From assembly GCA_040221055.1 (NCBI GenBank), contig JAVJVN010000019.1:1-64000 (forward strand): DNA of 64,000 nucleotides, in the 5' to 3' direction. The position numbers and the translations under genes are program-made. Below the pieces are notes generated by a model. It saw nothing but the letters and a program-made list of their open reading frames with translations, had not been told where the DNA came from and did not search any database. This document shows, in pieces, positions 29,862 to 39,609 of the stretch. This stretch comes from Rhodothermales bacterium (GTDB lineage: Bacteria; Bacteroidota; Rhodothermia; Rhodothermales; UBA10348). Within the stretch, counting starts at the first letter, position 1. Each line of letters begins with the position of its first letter.

Positions 29862-31178
29862 ATGGCTATTGCAGTAGAAATGCCCAAAATGAGCGACACC
29901 ATGGAAGTGGGTGTCGTGGTATCGTGGCTCGCCAAGGAAGGCGACGCCGTTTCTGCCGGGGACGTGATTGCCCAGGTTGAAACCGACAAGGCCACCATGG
30001 ACCTCGAAGTCTACGACGACGGCGTGCTGCTCAAGCGCGTCACCGCCGAGGGCGATGAAGTGGCCATTGGTGGCCTGATTGCCGTATTGGGCGAGAAAGG
30101 CGAAGACATTTCCGGTATCCTGGCGAAATATTCGGGAGATGCGGATTCGGGAGATGCGGGCGCCGAGCCCGCCCCCGACGCCGGCGCCGACGCGGCTGAG
30201 CCCACCGATGCGCCGAGCCCGGCCCCATCTTCCGACGATACGGGTCGCATAAAAACGTCCCCGCTGGCCCGGAAACTGGCCTCCGAGCACGGAATTGACC
30301 TCGCGAAGGTGAGCGGTTCAGGCCCGGAAGGCCGGATCGTGAAGCGCGACATCGAGGCCGCCATGGAAGGCGGTGCTGCCGCCACCGCCGAGCCCAAAGC
30401 CGAGTCGAAGGCCGCCAAACCGGCCGCCGAGCCATCCAGAGCTGCCGCACCCGCTTCGGGCGCGACCGCTGCAGCCGGCACCGCCCCGGAAGTCGTCAAG
30501 ATCTCCCAGATGCGCAAGACCATCGGTCGTCGCCTGGCCGAGAGCAAGTTCACCAGCCCCCATTTCTACCTCACGATCGACGTCGACATGGAGAAGGCCG
30601 TGGCCTTCCGCGATCAGATCAACCAGGCATCATCCGCCCAGGACGGTCCGAAGATTTCCTTCAACGACCTGGTCACGAAGGCGTGTGCCCTCGGACTGCG
30701 TCGCCACGCATGGGTGAACGCCTCGTGGATGGAAGACAAGGGCGAAATCCACCTGCACAGCGAGGTCCATGTGGCCGTCGCCGTGGCGGTGGACGAGGGG
30801 CTGCTGACGCCCGTCATCCGGCATGCCGACCGGAAGGGACTCGGTGACATTGCAACGGAAACCCGGACGTTGGCCCTCAAGGCCCGCGACCGGGAATTGC
30901 AGCCCGAGGAGTGGAGTGGTTCGACGTTCACCACCAGCAACCTCGGCATGTTCGGAATAGAGGAGTTCACGGCCATCATCAACCCGCCGAATGCATGCAT
31001 CCTGGCCATTGGCGCCATCCGGGACACCCCGGTGGTGAAGAATGGCGGCGTCGTGCCGGGCAAGCGCATGAAAGTCACCCTGTCGTGCGACCACCGCGTC
31101 GTGGACGGAGCGACCGGCAGCGAATTCCTGGCGACCGTGAAGGGTTATCTCGAGGATCCCCTCACCATGTTGCTCTGA
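29862..31178 (+). CDS. pdhC: Dihydrolipoyllysine acetyltransferase (E2 of pyruvate dehydrogenase)
   Basis: A 438-residue E2. One lipoyl domain (about 1-78) has the lipoylated lysine in ETDKATMDLEV. An Ala/Pro/Glu-rich linker is followed by the E1/E3-binding domain (about 130-165, SPLARKLASEHGIDLAKVSGSGP). A second Ala/Pro linker precedes the acyltransferase domain (about 208-438), with active-site DHRVVDGATG near residue 407. It forms the core that transfers acetyl to CoA. Twenty bases separate it from pdhB. A six-pair hairpin (31177-31193) overlaps its stop. Confidence 0.95.
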   Translation: MAIAVEMPKMSDTMEVGVVVSWLAKEGDAVSAGDVIAQVETDKATMDLEVYDDGVLLKRVTAEGDEVAIGGLIAVLGEKGEDISGILAKYSGDADSGDAGAEPAPDAGADAAEPTDAPSPAPSSDDTGRIKTSPLARKLASEHGIDLAKVSGSGPEGRIVKRDIEAAMEGGAAATAEPKAESKAAKPAAEPSRAAAPASGATAAAGTAPEVVKISQMRKTIGRRLAESKFTSPHFYLTIDVDMEKAVAFRDQINQASSAQDGPKISFNDLVTKACALGLRRHAWVNASWMEDKGEIHLHSEVHVAVAVAVDEGLLTPVIRHADRKGLGDIATETRTLALKARDRELQPEEWSGSTFTTSNLGMFGIEEFTAIINPPNACILAIGAIRDTPVVKNGGVVPGKRMKVTLSCDHRVVDGATGSEFLATVKGYLEDPLTMLL

Positions 31179-31212
31179 CCGCCCTCCGCGGTCTGCAAAC
31201 CTCATCCAGCAC

Positions 31213-32019
31213 GTGGCCCGGATAGCACACATCTCAGACATCCACTTCGGAAAGATTGCCCACCCGGACATTGTCCAGGCGATCGTCGAGGATGTGAACC
31301 GGGAGGGTGTGGACCTGGTCGCCGTGAGCGGGGACCTGACGCAGCGCGCGTTCCCGACCCAGTTCAAGGCGGCCCGGGCCATGCTCGACGCCTTCGAGGC
31401 GCCCTGGCTCGCCGTGCCCGGCAACCATGATGTGTTCCCCTGGTGGCGCCCGGAACTGCGGCTCTCGGTGCCGGTGCAGCGCTTCAAGGAGTTCATATCG
31501 GACGACCTGACGCCCAACGTGTCCGTTCCGGGCGCCCACGTGCTCGGTGTGAACTCGGCCCACGGGTGGACGGTCATGGGAGGGAAGCTCGGCGCGGCCA
31601 CGCAGGCCGAAATCCGCACCGGGTTCGACCGCGCCGAGCCGGATGACGCCCGTATCCTGGTGGTACATCACCACCTCCAGGCCCTGAAGCAACTCGGCCC
31701 GCACGACGTATCGCGGGGCGCCACGCAGGCCCTCCAGGCCGCTGCCGACGCGCACGTGGACGTCATCCTGTGCGGTCATCTCCACATTTCGCACGTGGAC
31801 CACGTCACGGCCTGGTCATCCAGGAAGCACGAGCGGCGCATCCTCGTGGTGTCTGCCGGTACAGCCACCAGCACGCGCGGCAGGGCGCATCACCGGAAGA
31901 CAAACTTCTACAACATCCTGGAAACCGACAAGACGCACATCCACATCCAGGAACGGCAGTTCAACCCGGACCGATTGTCGTTTTTCATATCGAACGGGCA
32001 CACGTTCCAGCGGGTTTAG
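31213..32019 (+). CDS. Metallophosphoesterase
   Basis: A 268-residue calcineurin-like phosphoesterase. All metal motifs are visible: DIHFG near residue 9, SGDLTQ near 37, PGNHD near 70, VVHHHLQ near 150, and GHLHISH near 183. The substrate is not evident; relatives include cyclic-nucleotide and lipid phosphodiesterases. The start is GTG (31213), 34 bases after pdhC, so it may be cotranscribed with the pdh genes. Downstream lies the 3' end of the giant T9SS gene on the other strand. Confidence 0.9.
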   Translation: MARIAHISDIHFGKIAHPDIVQAIVEDVNREGVDLVAVSGDLTQRAFPTQFKAARAMLDAFEAPWLAVPGNHDVFPWWRPELRLSVPVQRFKEFISDDLTPNVSVPGAHVLGVNSAHGWTVMGGKLGAATQAEIRTGFDRAEPDDARILVVHHHLQALKQLGPHDVSRGATQALQAAADAHVDVILCGHLHISHVDHVTAWSSRKHERRILVVSAGTATSTRGRAHHRKTNFYNILETDKTHIHIQERQFNPDRLSFFISNGHTFQRV

Positions 32020-32034
32020 CGGCCGGACGCCCTC

Positions 32035-32070
32035 TCAGCGCAGTAGAATCATGCGCCCGGTGGCGCGCCA
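32035..32070 (-). repeat. Duplicated C-terminal tail (11 codons plus stop) beyond the giant gene
   Basis: Immediately after the TAA of the giant gene, the same frame continues as WRATGRMILLR followed by TGA. This is identical in amino acids to the last 11 residues before the TAA. The two 36-base copies differ at six bases, all synonymous or within the stop codon. It is therefore an old, coding-constrained duplicate or the remnant of a paralogue's tail. Confidence 0.9.
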
Positions 32071-35000
32071 TTATCGGAGCAAAATCATACGCCCGGTGGC
32101 GCGCCAGGCCGAGCCCGCGCCGCGGCCCGCTCCCGCCGCCTCCACCACGTACAGATACGTTCCGGAGGCCAAACCGTCCGCGCTGAACCGCAGCGACGTA
32201 TGCCGACCGGCCGGGAATGTGCCCGCATCCTGCCGGGCCACCACGCGACCGAGCAGATCCACAACCGTAAGACGTACGGCGGCCGGCTCCGGCAGATCGA
32301 AGGGGATGACCGTGGTTGGGTTGAACGGATTGGGGTAATTCTGCCCGAGCCGGTATTCCGTTGGAAGTTCGGCGCCCGGGTTGGCGGGGTCGCCATCGGC
32401 CGAACCGTCGGCGGAACCGTCGCCCGAACTGTCACCCTCCACGCCCGTGGAAATCCAGGAATCCAGGAAGAGGCCGGTGGAGGACGCGAAGTCCAGCCGT
32501 CCGTCCGTGGCGATGAACAGGCCGTAGGAACCAGACGCCGGGGTCAGGTCGATGCTGAAGACGTCCCCCGTGTGGTCGGGAAGGGCAAGCACCGCATAGT
32601 GTTGGAGGCGGGCTTCCGGGTTGAATGGCGGATTGGACACGGTGGGATACAATTCCCCGGGAGCCGCACCCTCGTTGAAGAAGATCGGCATGCCACCGGC
32701 TTCCGTCATCACGATCTCTGCGTTTGTCGATCGGGCGTTCAGGAGCCTTCCGGACACCGTGCCGTCCCCAGGAGTCACCGCAAATGCCGGAATGGGCTCT
32801 ACCACAGCAAAACCGAGAACGGGCACGGCACTGCCATCGCCACCCGGCGCCAGCACCAACCAGGCCTGCTCGCCGTCCGAAACGGTCACTTCCCGGCTCT
32901 CGACAGACCCGCCATCACCCGCCTCCATTCCTCCCTCGTCCTCGGACCCCACAGACCATGAAAATGTACCCGGACGGACCCGGATCGAATTTGTAACCTG
33001 CGAGGTTACAAATTCAAACACCTCTCCGCCGACCGTCATGGACGCCGGACCGTCCACCGCGTTGACCAGGACGATCCGGCCCGAGCCGGCTTCCGTGGTT
33101 TCGGTGGTCCCCACCCCGAATTCCACGCCCTGCTGCGACAGGAGCCCCGTTGCGTCGATCTGGCGGACAATCAGGGAGGAGCTGGTGGAGGAGGCAATCG
33201 GCGATCCTCCCGGTGCTGTCCACGGCGCGGCCCACGAACCACTCGACGCACCGCCAGAGGATCCACCCTGCAGCCCGGCGTCCCGACGGAGCAAGCGATG
33301 CTCGGCAGCCGGCCCGGCAATCACACCGGGCAGCGCCACCGATACCGTGACGGGCTGCGATTGCGCGAAGTTCACAGAGGACGCCAGGGTCCAGACCACG
33401 GGACCAACATCCACCAGAACGCGGCCATCGGACGCCGTTACCGGCAGGCCTTCACGCGAAACCACCTCTGAAGATCGCACACCGGCAACCAGATCGGTAC
33501 TTGACAGCAGGGGCGAGGCAAAGGTGATGGTGAGGGGCGTGTAGGCGTCTGCCGTTCCGACCGGAAACACAAAATCTTCCCGGGTCTCCGACGGTGCGCG
33601 GCGTCCCGTTCGGCCAATCACGTGACTGGGGCCATTCCCGGCGGATCGTTCAAACCCGCCGCTGGATCCCGGAAGCAGCAGCAGGCCGTCCCCGACGTCC
33701 AGGCGCCCACCGTCCAGGGACAACTGCTCGGCGATGGTAAGCGTAACCGGTGTGGCATCGGTCCGACGTACGCGCAACCGTGCCGTGGCGCCGTGCTGCT
33801 CCATGCGCAATCGACCCAGCAAGGGATCTCCGTTCGTGTGCCAGGTCTGGTCCGTGCCTGTTACGAACACTTCCGAAGCCTGGGAAATGGGCAACGTTGT
33901 CTCCAGGTCCCGGGCCACGCGAAGAACCAGCCCGGAGAACGCACCTTCGAGCCGGGCGGGACCCGACGCGGTCAGGTCAATGCTGCCCGAAAGGGAGGCA
34001 GAAGGCCCCAGAAACGTCTCGCCAAGCACCTCGATGGTGGCGAACTGGGCCGATGTCACCGTGACATCCCGTACACTGAAGGAGCCCGACGCCAGAAGCG
34101 GGTTTCCGTCCAGGCGTACAACGGCACTGCCTGCCGGCCCGCTCACGGCGCGGATGGCCAGGTTCCGCACGGACAGCCCGCGGGTCAACCGGACAGACGG
34201 GGCCACCCCTGATGTTTCTTCCAGCGTCATGTCCACGTCATTCAGCAGCAATCCTGCAGGCAGGATCGCGGTGCCGAGGTCGAGTCGGCCGATGCGTGCC
34301 GCGACCCGGGCCTGCACGGGTCCCCCGGTAATCCCGCCGGTATCTCCCGTAAGCGTGCCCGGAGACGCCGAATCCAGCTGTTCCACTTCCCACGTGGCGC
34401 CCGGGGCCACGGCAATGGTCTGTCCGGTGGCCTGCAGGCGTCCGGAGAATACATGCAGTCCGGCCGACACGGTCAGGCTGCTGTTCAGCCGCAATGTATG
34501 CTGGACCGTTCCATGGTTTCCCGCCATGATGACCAGGTGCCCGACCGTTTCAGGCAACTCCAGCCCCGTGGTCAATTCACTGAGCTGGAATCCGGTCGAC
34601 GTGCCGGAGAGTGTGCCGTCATCCAGGTCGTAGAACACGTTGGGAGGGGCGGAGAGGGTCAGTGGATGCGACAGGGTGCCGGTACCGCGGCGGATGATCC
34701 ACGCCCCATCGCCCAAGTGGATATCCGTAGGGGCTCCGGCGACCATCGATGCGCCGCTGCGACCGAATACCAGCCTGCGTTCCACGCCCAGGAACCCTCC
34801 GGAAATCCGGACCTGGACAGGCCCGGATATACGGAGGTTGTCCACGTGGGACTCCGCCAGGACGTCAATGGAAGCACTGCCCGCGCCGCTGACAATGACT
34901 TCGCCGTGCTGTCCGTCAAGGGACGCGAGAAGCATATTCCCGGCATCGACCCCGTTTCCGCGTACATATCCGCCGCCGAGCGTGAGGATGCCGGCCGTAC

Positions 35001-38000
35001 TGCCCGTGATCTCCAGGTCATTCCCGCCCAGGTCAAGCACGCCGGACTGGAGCACGACCGGGGCTCCGCTCGATACGATGACCCGGGACCCGGAGTCGCT
35101 TTCAACCCGGAGTGTGTCCGTCCCGGCATCCACCAGGAGACCCACGGATTGCAAGGACAGGTTGTTGCCCAGTGTCAGTCGGGATGCACCGAGGAAGCGC
35201 ATTTGGCCGGATTGCGATGAGAGATCACCGAAAAAACCGTCTGAACTGCCATCCCCCGGAGTGCCGTCCCGGTCCATGTGCACGTTCGCACCGTCGAATA
35301 TGACATGATGGGAGCCCACGAACACATCGCCATTGACCAGGTCGAACCGGTCCGTAATGAGCAGGTCCGATCCGAGAAGCGTGTCGTCGCTCGATGCCGG
35401 TGCGTCCATGCGGAGCCGGGCGATTCCTCCGGCGGCCACCAGGTTGGCACTCCGGGTCATGGTCACGTAACCGGCCATCGACCCGTCCGCAATGCTGGAT
35501 TCCGTGCTCGGCTCGAGATCAATCCGACTGCCTGCAGGAACCCGGATGTCCGGATTTCCACCGATGTTCAGGCTGCCGTTGGCACCGAACAGGATTTCAC
35601 TCGCATCCAGCGAAAGGAGCGCGGCGGTTATTCCTGCGCCCAGTCGGACGGGTTGACGGACCGTGTACCTCGCTCTCGAGGCCGTGAAGCGCTCTGAAAT
35701 CTGCAGCGGGGTATCGCCGAACAGCGTGACCGTGCCGCTGGATGCATGCAAATCAACCGCCTGGCGGATATTGACCAGCGAAGCGGACCCGGTCGGTTCC
35801 AATCGCAGCCGATCGATACGGGAGGGCGTATTCGTCGCGCCGGTGAGGGATGCGGCATCGCCCCGGACGACCAGATGTCCGGAACCCGCAATGGTGCCTT
35901 CAATCCGATGGTCGGTACCGGATCCCGCCAGCAGCAGATTCACCCCGGACAGGCGCAACAGCGCACCGTTCTCCACGCGAAGAACACCGGCAATTGTGGA
36001 TTCCTGCGCAGGTCGGATGCCGAAAACGGGTGGGGTGTTGGAGGCATCGACCGCTCCGACCACCAGGTCATCGATCAAACCGGACTGGAATTCCAGGCCC
36101 GGCGCATACAGCGTCTGGATGCTTCCGTAATACCGCAGGTTGTACCGCGAGGACGGATCGAACGACGGGGTGCCACTCCATCCGCGACCGTCCGGAAGGC
36201 TGGTTTGCGCTCCGGACCCGCTGCCCGTCACGTTGTCCGAAAGGTTCAGGTGGACGGTCGGGCGGTTCTCAAACAACAGGGTATGCGATCCGATGGCCAA
36301 CCCCCCGGATCGGAAGTCGATGTCGCCCCCGACCCGGACGATCGCGTCGGGGGACGATACGGGGATGGATGTCTGGTCGTCGGACAGCTGCACGCGCAGG
36401 GCACCCAGGCGACCGGCAGCCTCGATGGCGAACGCATCGGATCCGGAAGGGCCGGTAAGGGACAATGCGCCGGTGCTGGACGTTGCGCCACTTCCAGGCG
36501 CCAACGTTGCGCCCGAAAGGGTGCCGCCAACCGTCAGGGTCGGAGACGGGCCCGCGCCCGTCATGATGACCGCACCGTCCAGGATATCCAGCGTCCCGGG
36601 AATGCGCACGTCGTCGGAGACGACCAGTTGACCGGTACCGAGTCCGGTCCGGGATTCCACGACCAACCGGGCCAGGTCCATGCTTCCGTTCACGTCAACC
36701 GATTGGGTGCCCTGACCGTTCAGGATCAACTCCGAGTCCGCCAGGGATACGAGTCCACCGTCGGACGCCAGATTCCCGGCCAGTCGCAGGAAGACGCCCG
36801 TCATGCTGATGTTGCCGGCGGACTGTGTGAGGGAACCGGTGATGTTCAGGGTGGATCCGGACTCCGCCAGCCAGACGCCCCCGCTCATGTCCACGGAGGA
36901 CTGGATATTGATCGTGCTCCCGGAGGCGACCATGAGGGTGCCCCGGCGCAGGGAGAGACGTCCCGCAAGGGATGCGGACTCCGTGAGGGTCACTTCGAAT
37001 CCATTGATGACCAGTGACGGGAGCACAATGGATTGGAAGCCTGAAATGCGTTGGGGCTCCGAACCGTCCATCGTAATCGTTGCACCGTCAGAAGCGTCCA
37101 GGATGCCGCCGTTCTGGACCAGATCGCCCTTCAGGTACAGATTGGAACTGTTTTCGAGGGACAGCTCTCCGGCCAACAGGTCGAGGTCCGATGCAATGGA
37201 AACGGTTCCTGATATCTGCACGTTTCCGCCGGGAGCATCCATTGTCAGTACCGGGAGCACGAGAAGGATATCAGAATCCAGGGTCATTGTGCTCCCGGAC
37301 TCGGCACCGATACCCTGGACGGGCCAGTCGATGGAAGCGGTCCGTAGGCGAACAACACCGCCGAACCGTGCCGGCACGTCGCTCATGAGCACGGCCGATG
37401 CGAAGAGGACCTCCAGTCCGTCCCGGAAGGAGAGTCCGTTCGGGGCCACCAATTCGAGGCTCCCACCGGTCACGGAGACGGGTTCCCGGAATGTCAGCAG
37501 GTCGGGACCGGCAATGCGGCCCATCGAGGCCACGGATGTCAATCGGGGCAATGTGGCTGTCGATGCCCAGTCCACTGCGGTGGCCGATGCACCGAGGTGG
37601 AGGGTGCCTGCAAAATCATCCAGTTCGGCTCCGGTTTCGATGTTCGCCGCGTCATGGAGGGTCAACTCGGCGGTGGGGGCGGCCGCGAGCCGGCCGCCGA
37701 CCGCGAGGCGGTCGGCCGAAAGGCTCGCGGCCGCCCCCAGGGTTGTGTGGCCGCCAGCCGGGACGTCCAGCAGACCGAAATGGCCATTCCCGGCCAATAT
37801 GGCGGTATCCGTGGCGGTCGGGCCCGCCTGGATGGTCAGTCCGTCAATAGCCCCCTCATTCAGGATCTCACTCCCGTCCAGGGCAAAAAGGAGGGGGGTG
37901 GCCAGGTAAGACCCTGACCGGATGGCTGCACTTGCCCCATCGGCGCTCACGTGGCCCTGCTCCTGTACCTGGAGCAATCCCGTAACCTGCACAGGGCCCT

Positions 38001-39129
38001 GGGGCGTTGTCTGGGCTTGGATGGTGACCGTTCGGGGCAGCTGGGTGGTTGCGCCCGCGGTCCCAATGCGCGTCATGGTGCCAGCCAATGTCAGTTTTCC
38101 GCTGGAGGTGGCGTCGTCGAAGCCGGCAATGGCCGCATTGGCGGTCAGGAAAGTGATTTCAGCGTTCTGTGCACCGAAAACCAGCCGGTTCACATTGATT
38201 GAACCGGCTCCACCCCCACTTCCACCTCCTCCATCCCCACCTGTCGGGCTGCCGAAGGAGACGGAAGCGGTTCGCGTCAGTACCAACTCCGTGTCAAAAC
38301 GCAATTCGCCTGTGAACCCGGGCTCCAGCGGTGCCGCCACCGCCGAACCGGTGAACGTGACGGTATCCAGGAAGTCCGTCCGACCGGATCCACCGACCGT
38401 TAGCAGGGCCGGGTCCAACGCGATGGCTGCATCCAGCCGGACGGCGCCTCCATGTGCGATCTGCAGGGCCATGGATTCCGGCAGAAGGCCTTCTGTGATG
38501 GTCAGGTCGGGATTGGCACCGTCCAGGACCACGCGGCGCATCGTCTGGCTCGGCGAGTACACGGGTTGGCCGATCAGCATACCCTCTGCAAAGCGGATTC
38601 GGGCCTCAGCGGAGGCAATCCGTCCCACCGCATCTTCCAGAACCAGGGATACGGACTGCACATCGAGGGTGCCCGCCCGCAGTTCCAGGCTGCGGAGAAC
38701 GCCATCCCGTCCGGATCCCGGAGTGTTCAGGATGCCGGTCCCGAGGACCAGCCGCGATGCGGTGCCCGACAGGAAGCGGACCGTCCCTCCGGGGTTGTCG
38801 ATGGCCAGGAAGCGCTCGGACACGCGGATTTCGTCGTTGCCCGCAAAGGACTCCAGCACGAAATCCACATTCTTGCCGGCTCCTGTCATCAGGACCCCGT
38901 CCCCGTCCGGCCCCAGGAAGTATTCCCCGCCGGCCACGCACACGATCTGGCCATCGGATGCACGCGTGAATCCGGTCTCCAGGGATCGGAGGGGCTGCAC
39001 CTGTGTACCCGGGTTGGCGTCATCGCCGTCCGATGCATTTATATACAGTGTGCATTGCTGGGCCCGGACCGGTGACGCGGCCATGGCCAGGACAATGCAG
39101 GTGAGCAGAAGGAATCGGAAAGGCGTCAT
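32071..39129 (-). CDS. Giant beta-helix surface protein with T9SS C-terminal domain
   Basis: A 2352-residue protein. The signal peptide (MTPFRFLLLTCIVLAMAASPVRA) is followed by CTLYINASDGDDANPGTQ, the usual entry to a parallel beta-helix, and then by more than 1,800 residues of short beta repeats rich in G, S, T, L and D. Towards the end come a mixed-beta segment (SSEVVSREGLPVTASDGR) and a possible DUF4397-like segment (IVLVNAVDGPASMTVGG). The T9SS type A sorting domain (about 2255-2352) has LGQNYPNPFNPTTVIPF and ends GRMILLR. It would be exported through Sec and T9SS to the cell surface. ATG 39129 is chosen for its signal peptide; the frame stays open upstream without conservation. No catalytic motif was recognised. 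Confidence 0.88.
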   Translation of the reverse strand: MTPFRFLLLTCIVLAMAASPVRAQQCTLYINASDGDDANPGTQVQPLRSLETGFTRASDGQIVCVAGGEYFLGPDGDGVLMTGAGKNVDFVLESFAGNDEIRVSERFLAIDNPGGTVRFLSGTASRLVLGTGILNTPGSGRDGVLRSLELRAGTLDVQSVSLVLEDAVGRIASAEARIRFAEGMLIGQPVYSPSQTMRRVVLDGANPDLTITEGLLPESMALQIAHGGAVRLDAAIALDPALLTVGGSGRTDFLDTVTFTGSAVAAPLEPGFTGELRFDTELVLTRTASVSFGSPTGGDGGGGSGGGAGSINVNRLVFGAQNAEITFLTANAAIAGFDDATSSGKLTLAGTMTRIGTAGATTQLPRTVTIQAQTTPQGPVQVTGLLQVQEQGHVSADGASAAIRSGSYLATPLLFALDGSEILNEGAIDGLTIQAGPTATDTAILAGNGHFGLLDVPAGGHTTLGAAASLSADRLAVGGRLAAAPTAELTLHDAANIETGAELDDFAGTLHLGASATAVDWASTATLPRLTSVASMGRIAGPDLLTFREPVSVTGGSLELVAPNGLSFRDGLEVLFASAVLMSDVPARFGGVVRLRTASIDWPVQGIGAESGSTMTLDSDILLVLPVLTMDAPGGNVQISGTVSIASDLDLLAGELSLENSSNLYLKGDLVQNGGILDASDGATITMDGSEPQRISGFQSIVLPSLVINGFEVTLTESASLAGRLSLRRGTLMVASGSTINIQSSVDMSGGVWLAESGSTLNITGSLTQSAGNISMTGVFLRLAGNLASDGGLVSLADSELILNGQGTQSVDVNGSMDLARLVVESRTGLGTGQLVVSDDVRIPGTLDILDGAVIMTGAGPSPTLTVGGTLSGATLAPGSGATSSTGALSLTGPSGSDAFAIEAAGRLGALRVQLSDDQTSIPVSSPDAIVRVGGDIDFRSGGLAIGSHTLLFENRPTVHLNLSDNVTGSGSGAQTSLPDGRGWSGTPSFDPSSRYNLRYYGSIQTLYAPGLEFQSGLIDDLVVGAVDASNTPPVFGIRPAQESTIAGVLRVENGALLRLSGVNLLLAGSGTDHRIEGTIAGSGHLVVRGDAASLTGATNTPSRIDRLRLEPTGSASLVNIRQAVDLHASSGTVTLFGDTPLQISERFTASRARYTVRQPVRLGAGITAALLSLDASEILFGANGSLNIGGNPDIRVPAGSRIDLEPSTESSIADGSMAGYVTMTRSANLVAAGGIARLRMDAPASSDDTLLGSDLLITDRFDLVNGDVFVGSHHVIFDGANVHMDRDGTPGDGSSDGFFGDLSSQSGQMRFLGASRLTLGNNLSLQSVGLLVDAGTDTLRVESDSGSRVIVSSGAPVVLQSGVLDLGGNDLEITGSTAGILTLGGGYVRGNGVDAGNMLLASLDGQHGEVIVSGAGSASIDVLAESHVDNLRISGPVQVRISGGFLGVERRLVFGRSGASMVAGAPTDIHLGDGAWIIRRGTGTLSHPLTLSAPPNVFYDLDDGTLSGTSTGFQLSELTTGLELPETVGHLVIMAGNHGTVQHTLRLNSSLTVSAGLHVFSGRLQATGQTIAVAPGATWEVEQLDSASPGTLTGDTGGITGGPVQARVAARIGRLDLGTAILPAGLLLNDVDMTLEETSGVAPSVRLTRGLSVRNLAIRAVSGPAGSAVVRLDGNPLLASGSFSVRDVTVTSAQFATIEVLGETFLGPSASLSGSIDLTASGPARLEGAFSGLVLRVARDLETTLPISQASEVFVTGTDQTWHTNGDPLLGRLRMEQHGATARLRVRRTDATPVTLTIAEQLSLDGGRLDVGDGLLLLPGSSGGFERSAGNGPSHVIGRTGRRAPSETREDFVFPVGTADAYTPLTITFASPLLSSTDLVAGVRSSEVVSREGLPVTASDGRVLVDVGPVVWTLASSVNFAQSQPVTVSVALPGVIAGPAAEHRLLRRDAGLQGGSSGGASSGSWAAPWTAPGGSPIASSTSSSLIVRQIDATGLLSQQGVEFGVGTTETTEAGSGRIVLVNAVDGPASMTVGGEVFEFVTSQVTNSIRVRPGTFSWSVGSEDEGGMEAGDGGSVESREVTVSDGEQAWLVLAPGGDGSAVPVLGFAVVEPIPAFAVTPGDGTVSGRLLNARSTNAEIVMTEAGGMPIFFNEGAAPGELYPTVSNPPFNPEARLQHYAVLALPDHTGDVFSIDLTPASGSYGLFIATDGRLDFASSTGLFLDSWISTGVEGDSSGDGSADGSADGDPANPGAELPTEYRLGQNYPNPFNPTTVIPFDLPEPAAVRLTVVDLLGRVVARQDAGTFPAGRHTSLRFSADGLASGTYLYVVEAAGAGRGAGSAWRATGRMILLR
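32987..33015. repeat. Perfect 13-bp inverted repeat inside the giant gene
   Basis: GAATTTGTAACCT (32987-32999) and its exact complement (33003-33015) flank GCG. On the coding strand it encodes about EFVTSQVTNS. The arms are AT-rich in a GC-rich gene. The inner TTGTAA/TTACAA words also occur in the palindrome at 27635, with a spacer one base longer there. It could be chance or a binding site. Confidence 0.5.
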
Positions 39130-39609
39130 TGCGGACCGGATGGTTGGAGGTCCCGGCATGGGCCGGGCGGGACCCAAAATAGGGAATCGGGGACGCCGGA
39201 TGTCACACGATCTTGTTATGGCGTTCTTGCGATCGGCGTGCCGATTCCGGATATTGCAGCACTTGAGTACGGGTGTTCCGGTTACATATTTCTGGCTTTC
39301 CAGTTGGGTATCCGGGGCATTCCATGTGTACAAGACCATGCAAACACGTGGCGAAATCCCGGCTTCCGGGGCATTAGTCGCGTTTTAAAGACCTGATTAT
39401 AAACCGCTTGCGGAAAATCAGAAACCGTTATTGAACTTCATGTCTTCCACCCACCAACACGCTTCCGGCGCACGGAATTCTTTCCGTCGTGCCGGTTTTT
39501 GCGTGTCGATGGTCATCGGAAGTCCTGAGAATCCAACCCGTCCCTCTTCTTGAGGGGCACTCCTAAACACAAATCATTCCAAAGAATGAAAATCAGAGAG
39601 GCTCAGTCC
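39130..39609. other. 480-bp intergenic region between divergent giant genes
   Basis: No coding sequence is evident. It should hold promoters for both giant genes. A TATAAA (39398-39403) faces the plus strand and could be a -10-like box. On the minus strand TATTTTGG, close to the Bacteroidota -7 consensus TAnnTTTG, lies about 45 bases before the 39129 start. A terminator hairpin (39465-39500) and a small hairpin, CCCTC/GAGGG (39542-39556), lie in the plus-strand leader. Confidence 0.5.
39465..39500 (+). terminator. Intrinsic terminator in the leader of the plus-strand giant gene
   Basis: CCGGCGCACGGA (39465-39476) pairs with TCCGTCGTGCCGG (39483-39495), with one bulged C and one G-U, loop ATTCTT, followed by five T (39496-39500). 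No plus-strand gene ends upstream, so it would act on a transcript starting within this intergenic region, either as an attenuator or as the end of a small RNA. Confidence 0.6.

Noticed and set aside
31177-31193. GACCGC/GCGGTC hairpin at the pdhC stop as a terminator
   Set aside because: It has only six pairs, overlaps the stop codon and lacks a T run; the metallophosphoesterase gene begins soon after.
36803-39388. Several open frames of 100-490 codons on the plus strand inside the minus-strand giant gene
   Set aside because: They are Arg/Ser/Pro-rich, lack conserved motifs, and are shadows of the repetitive sense sequence.
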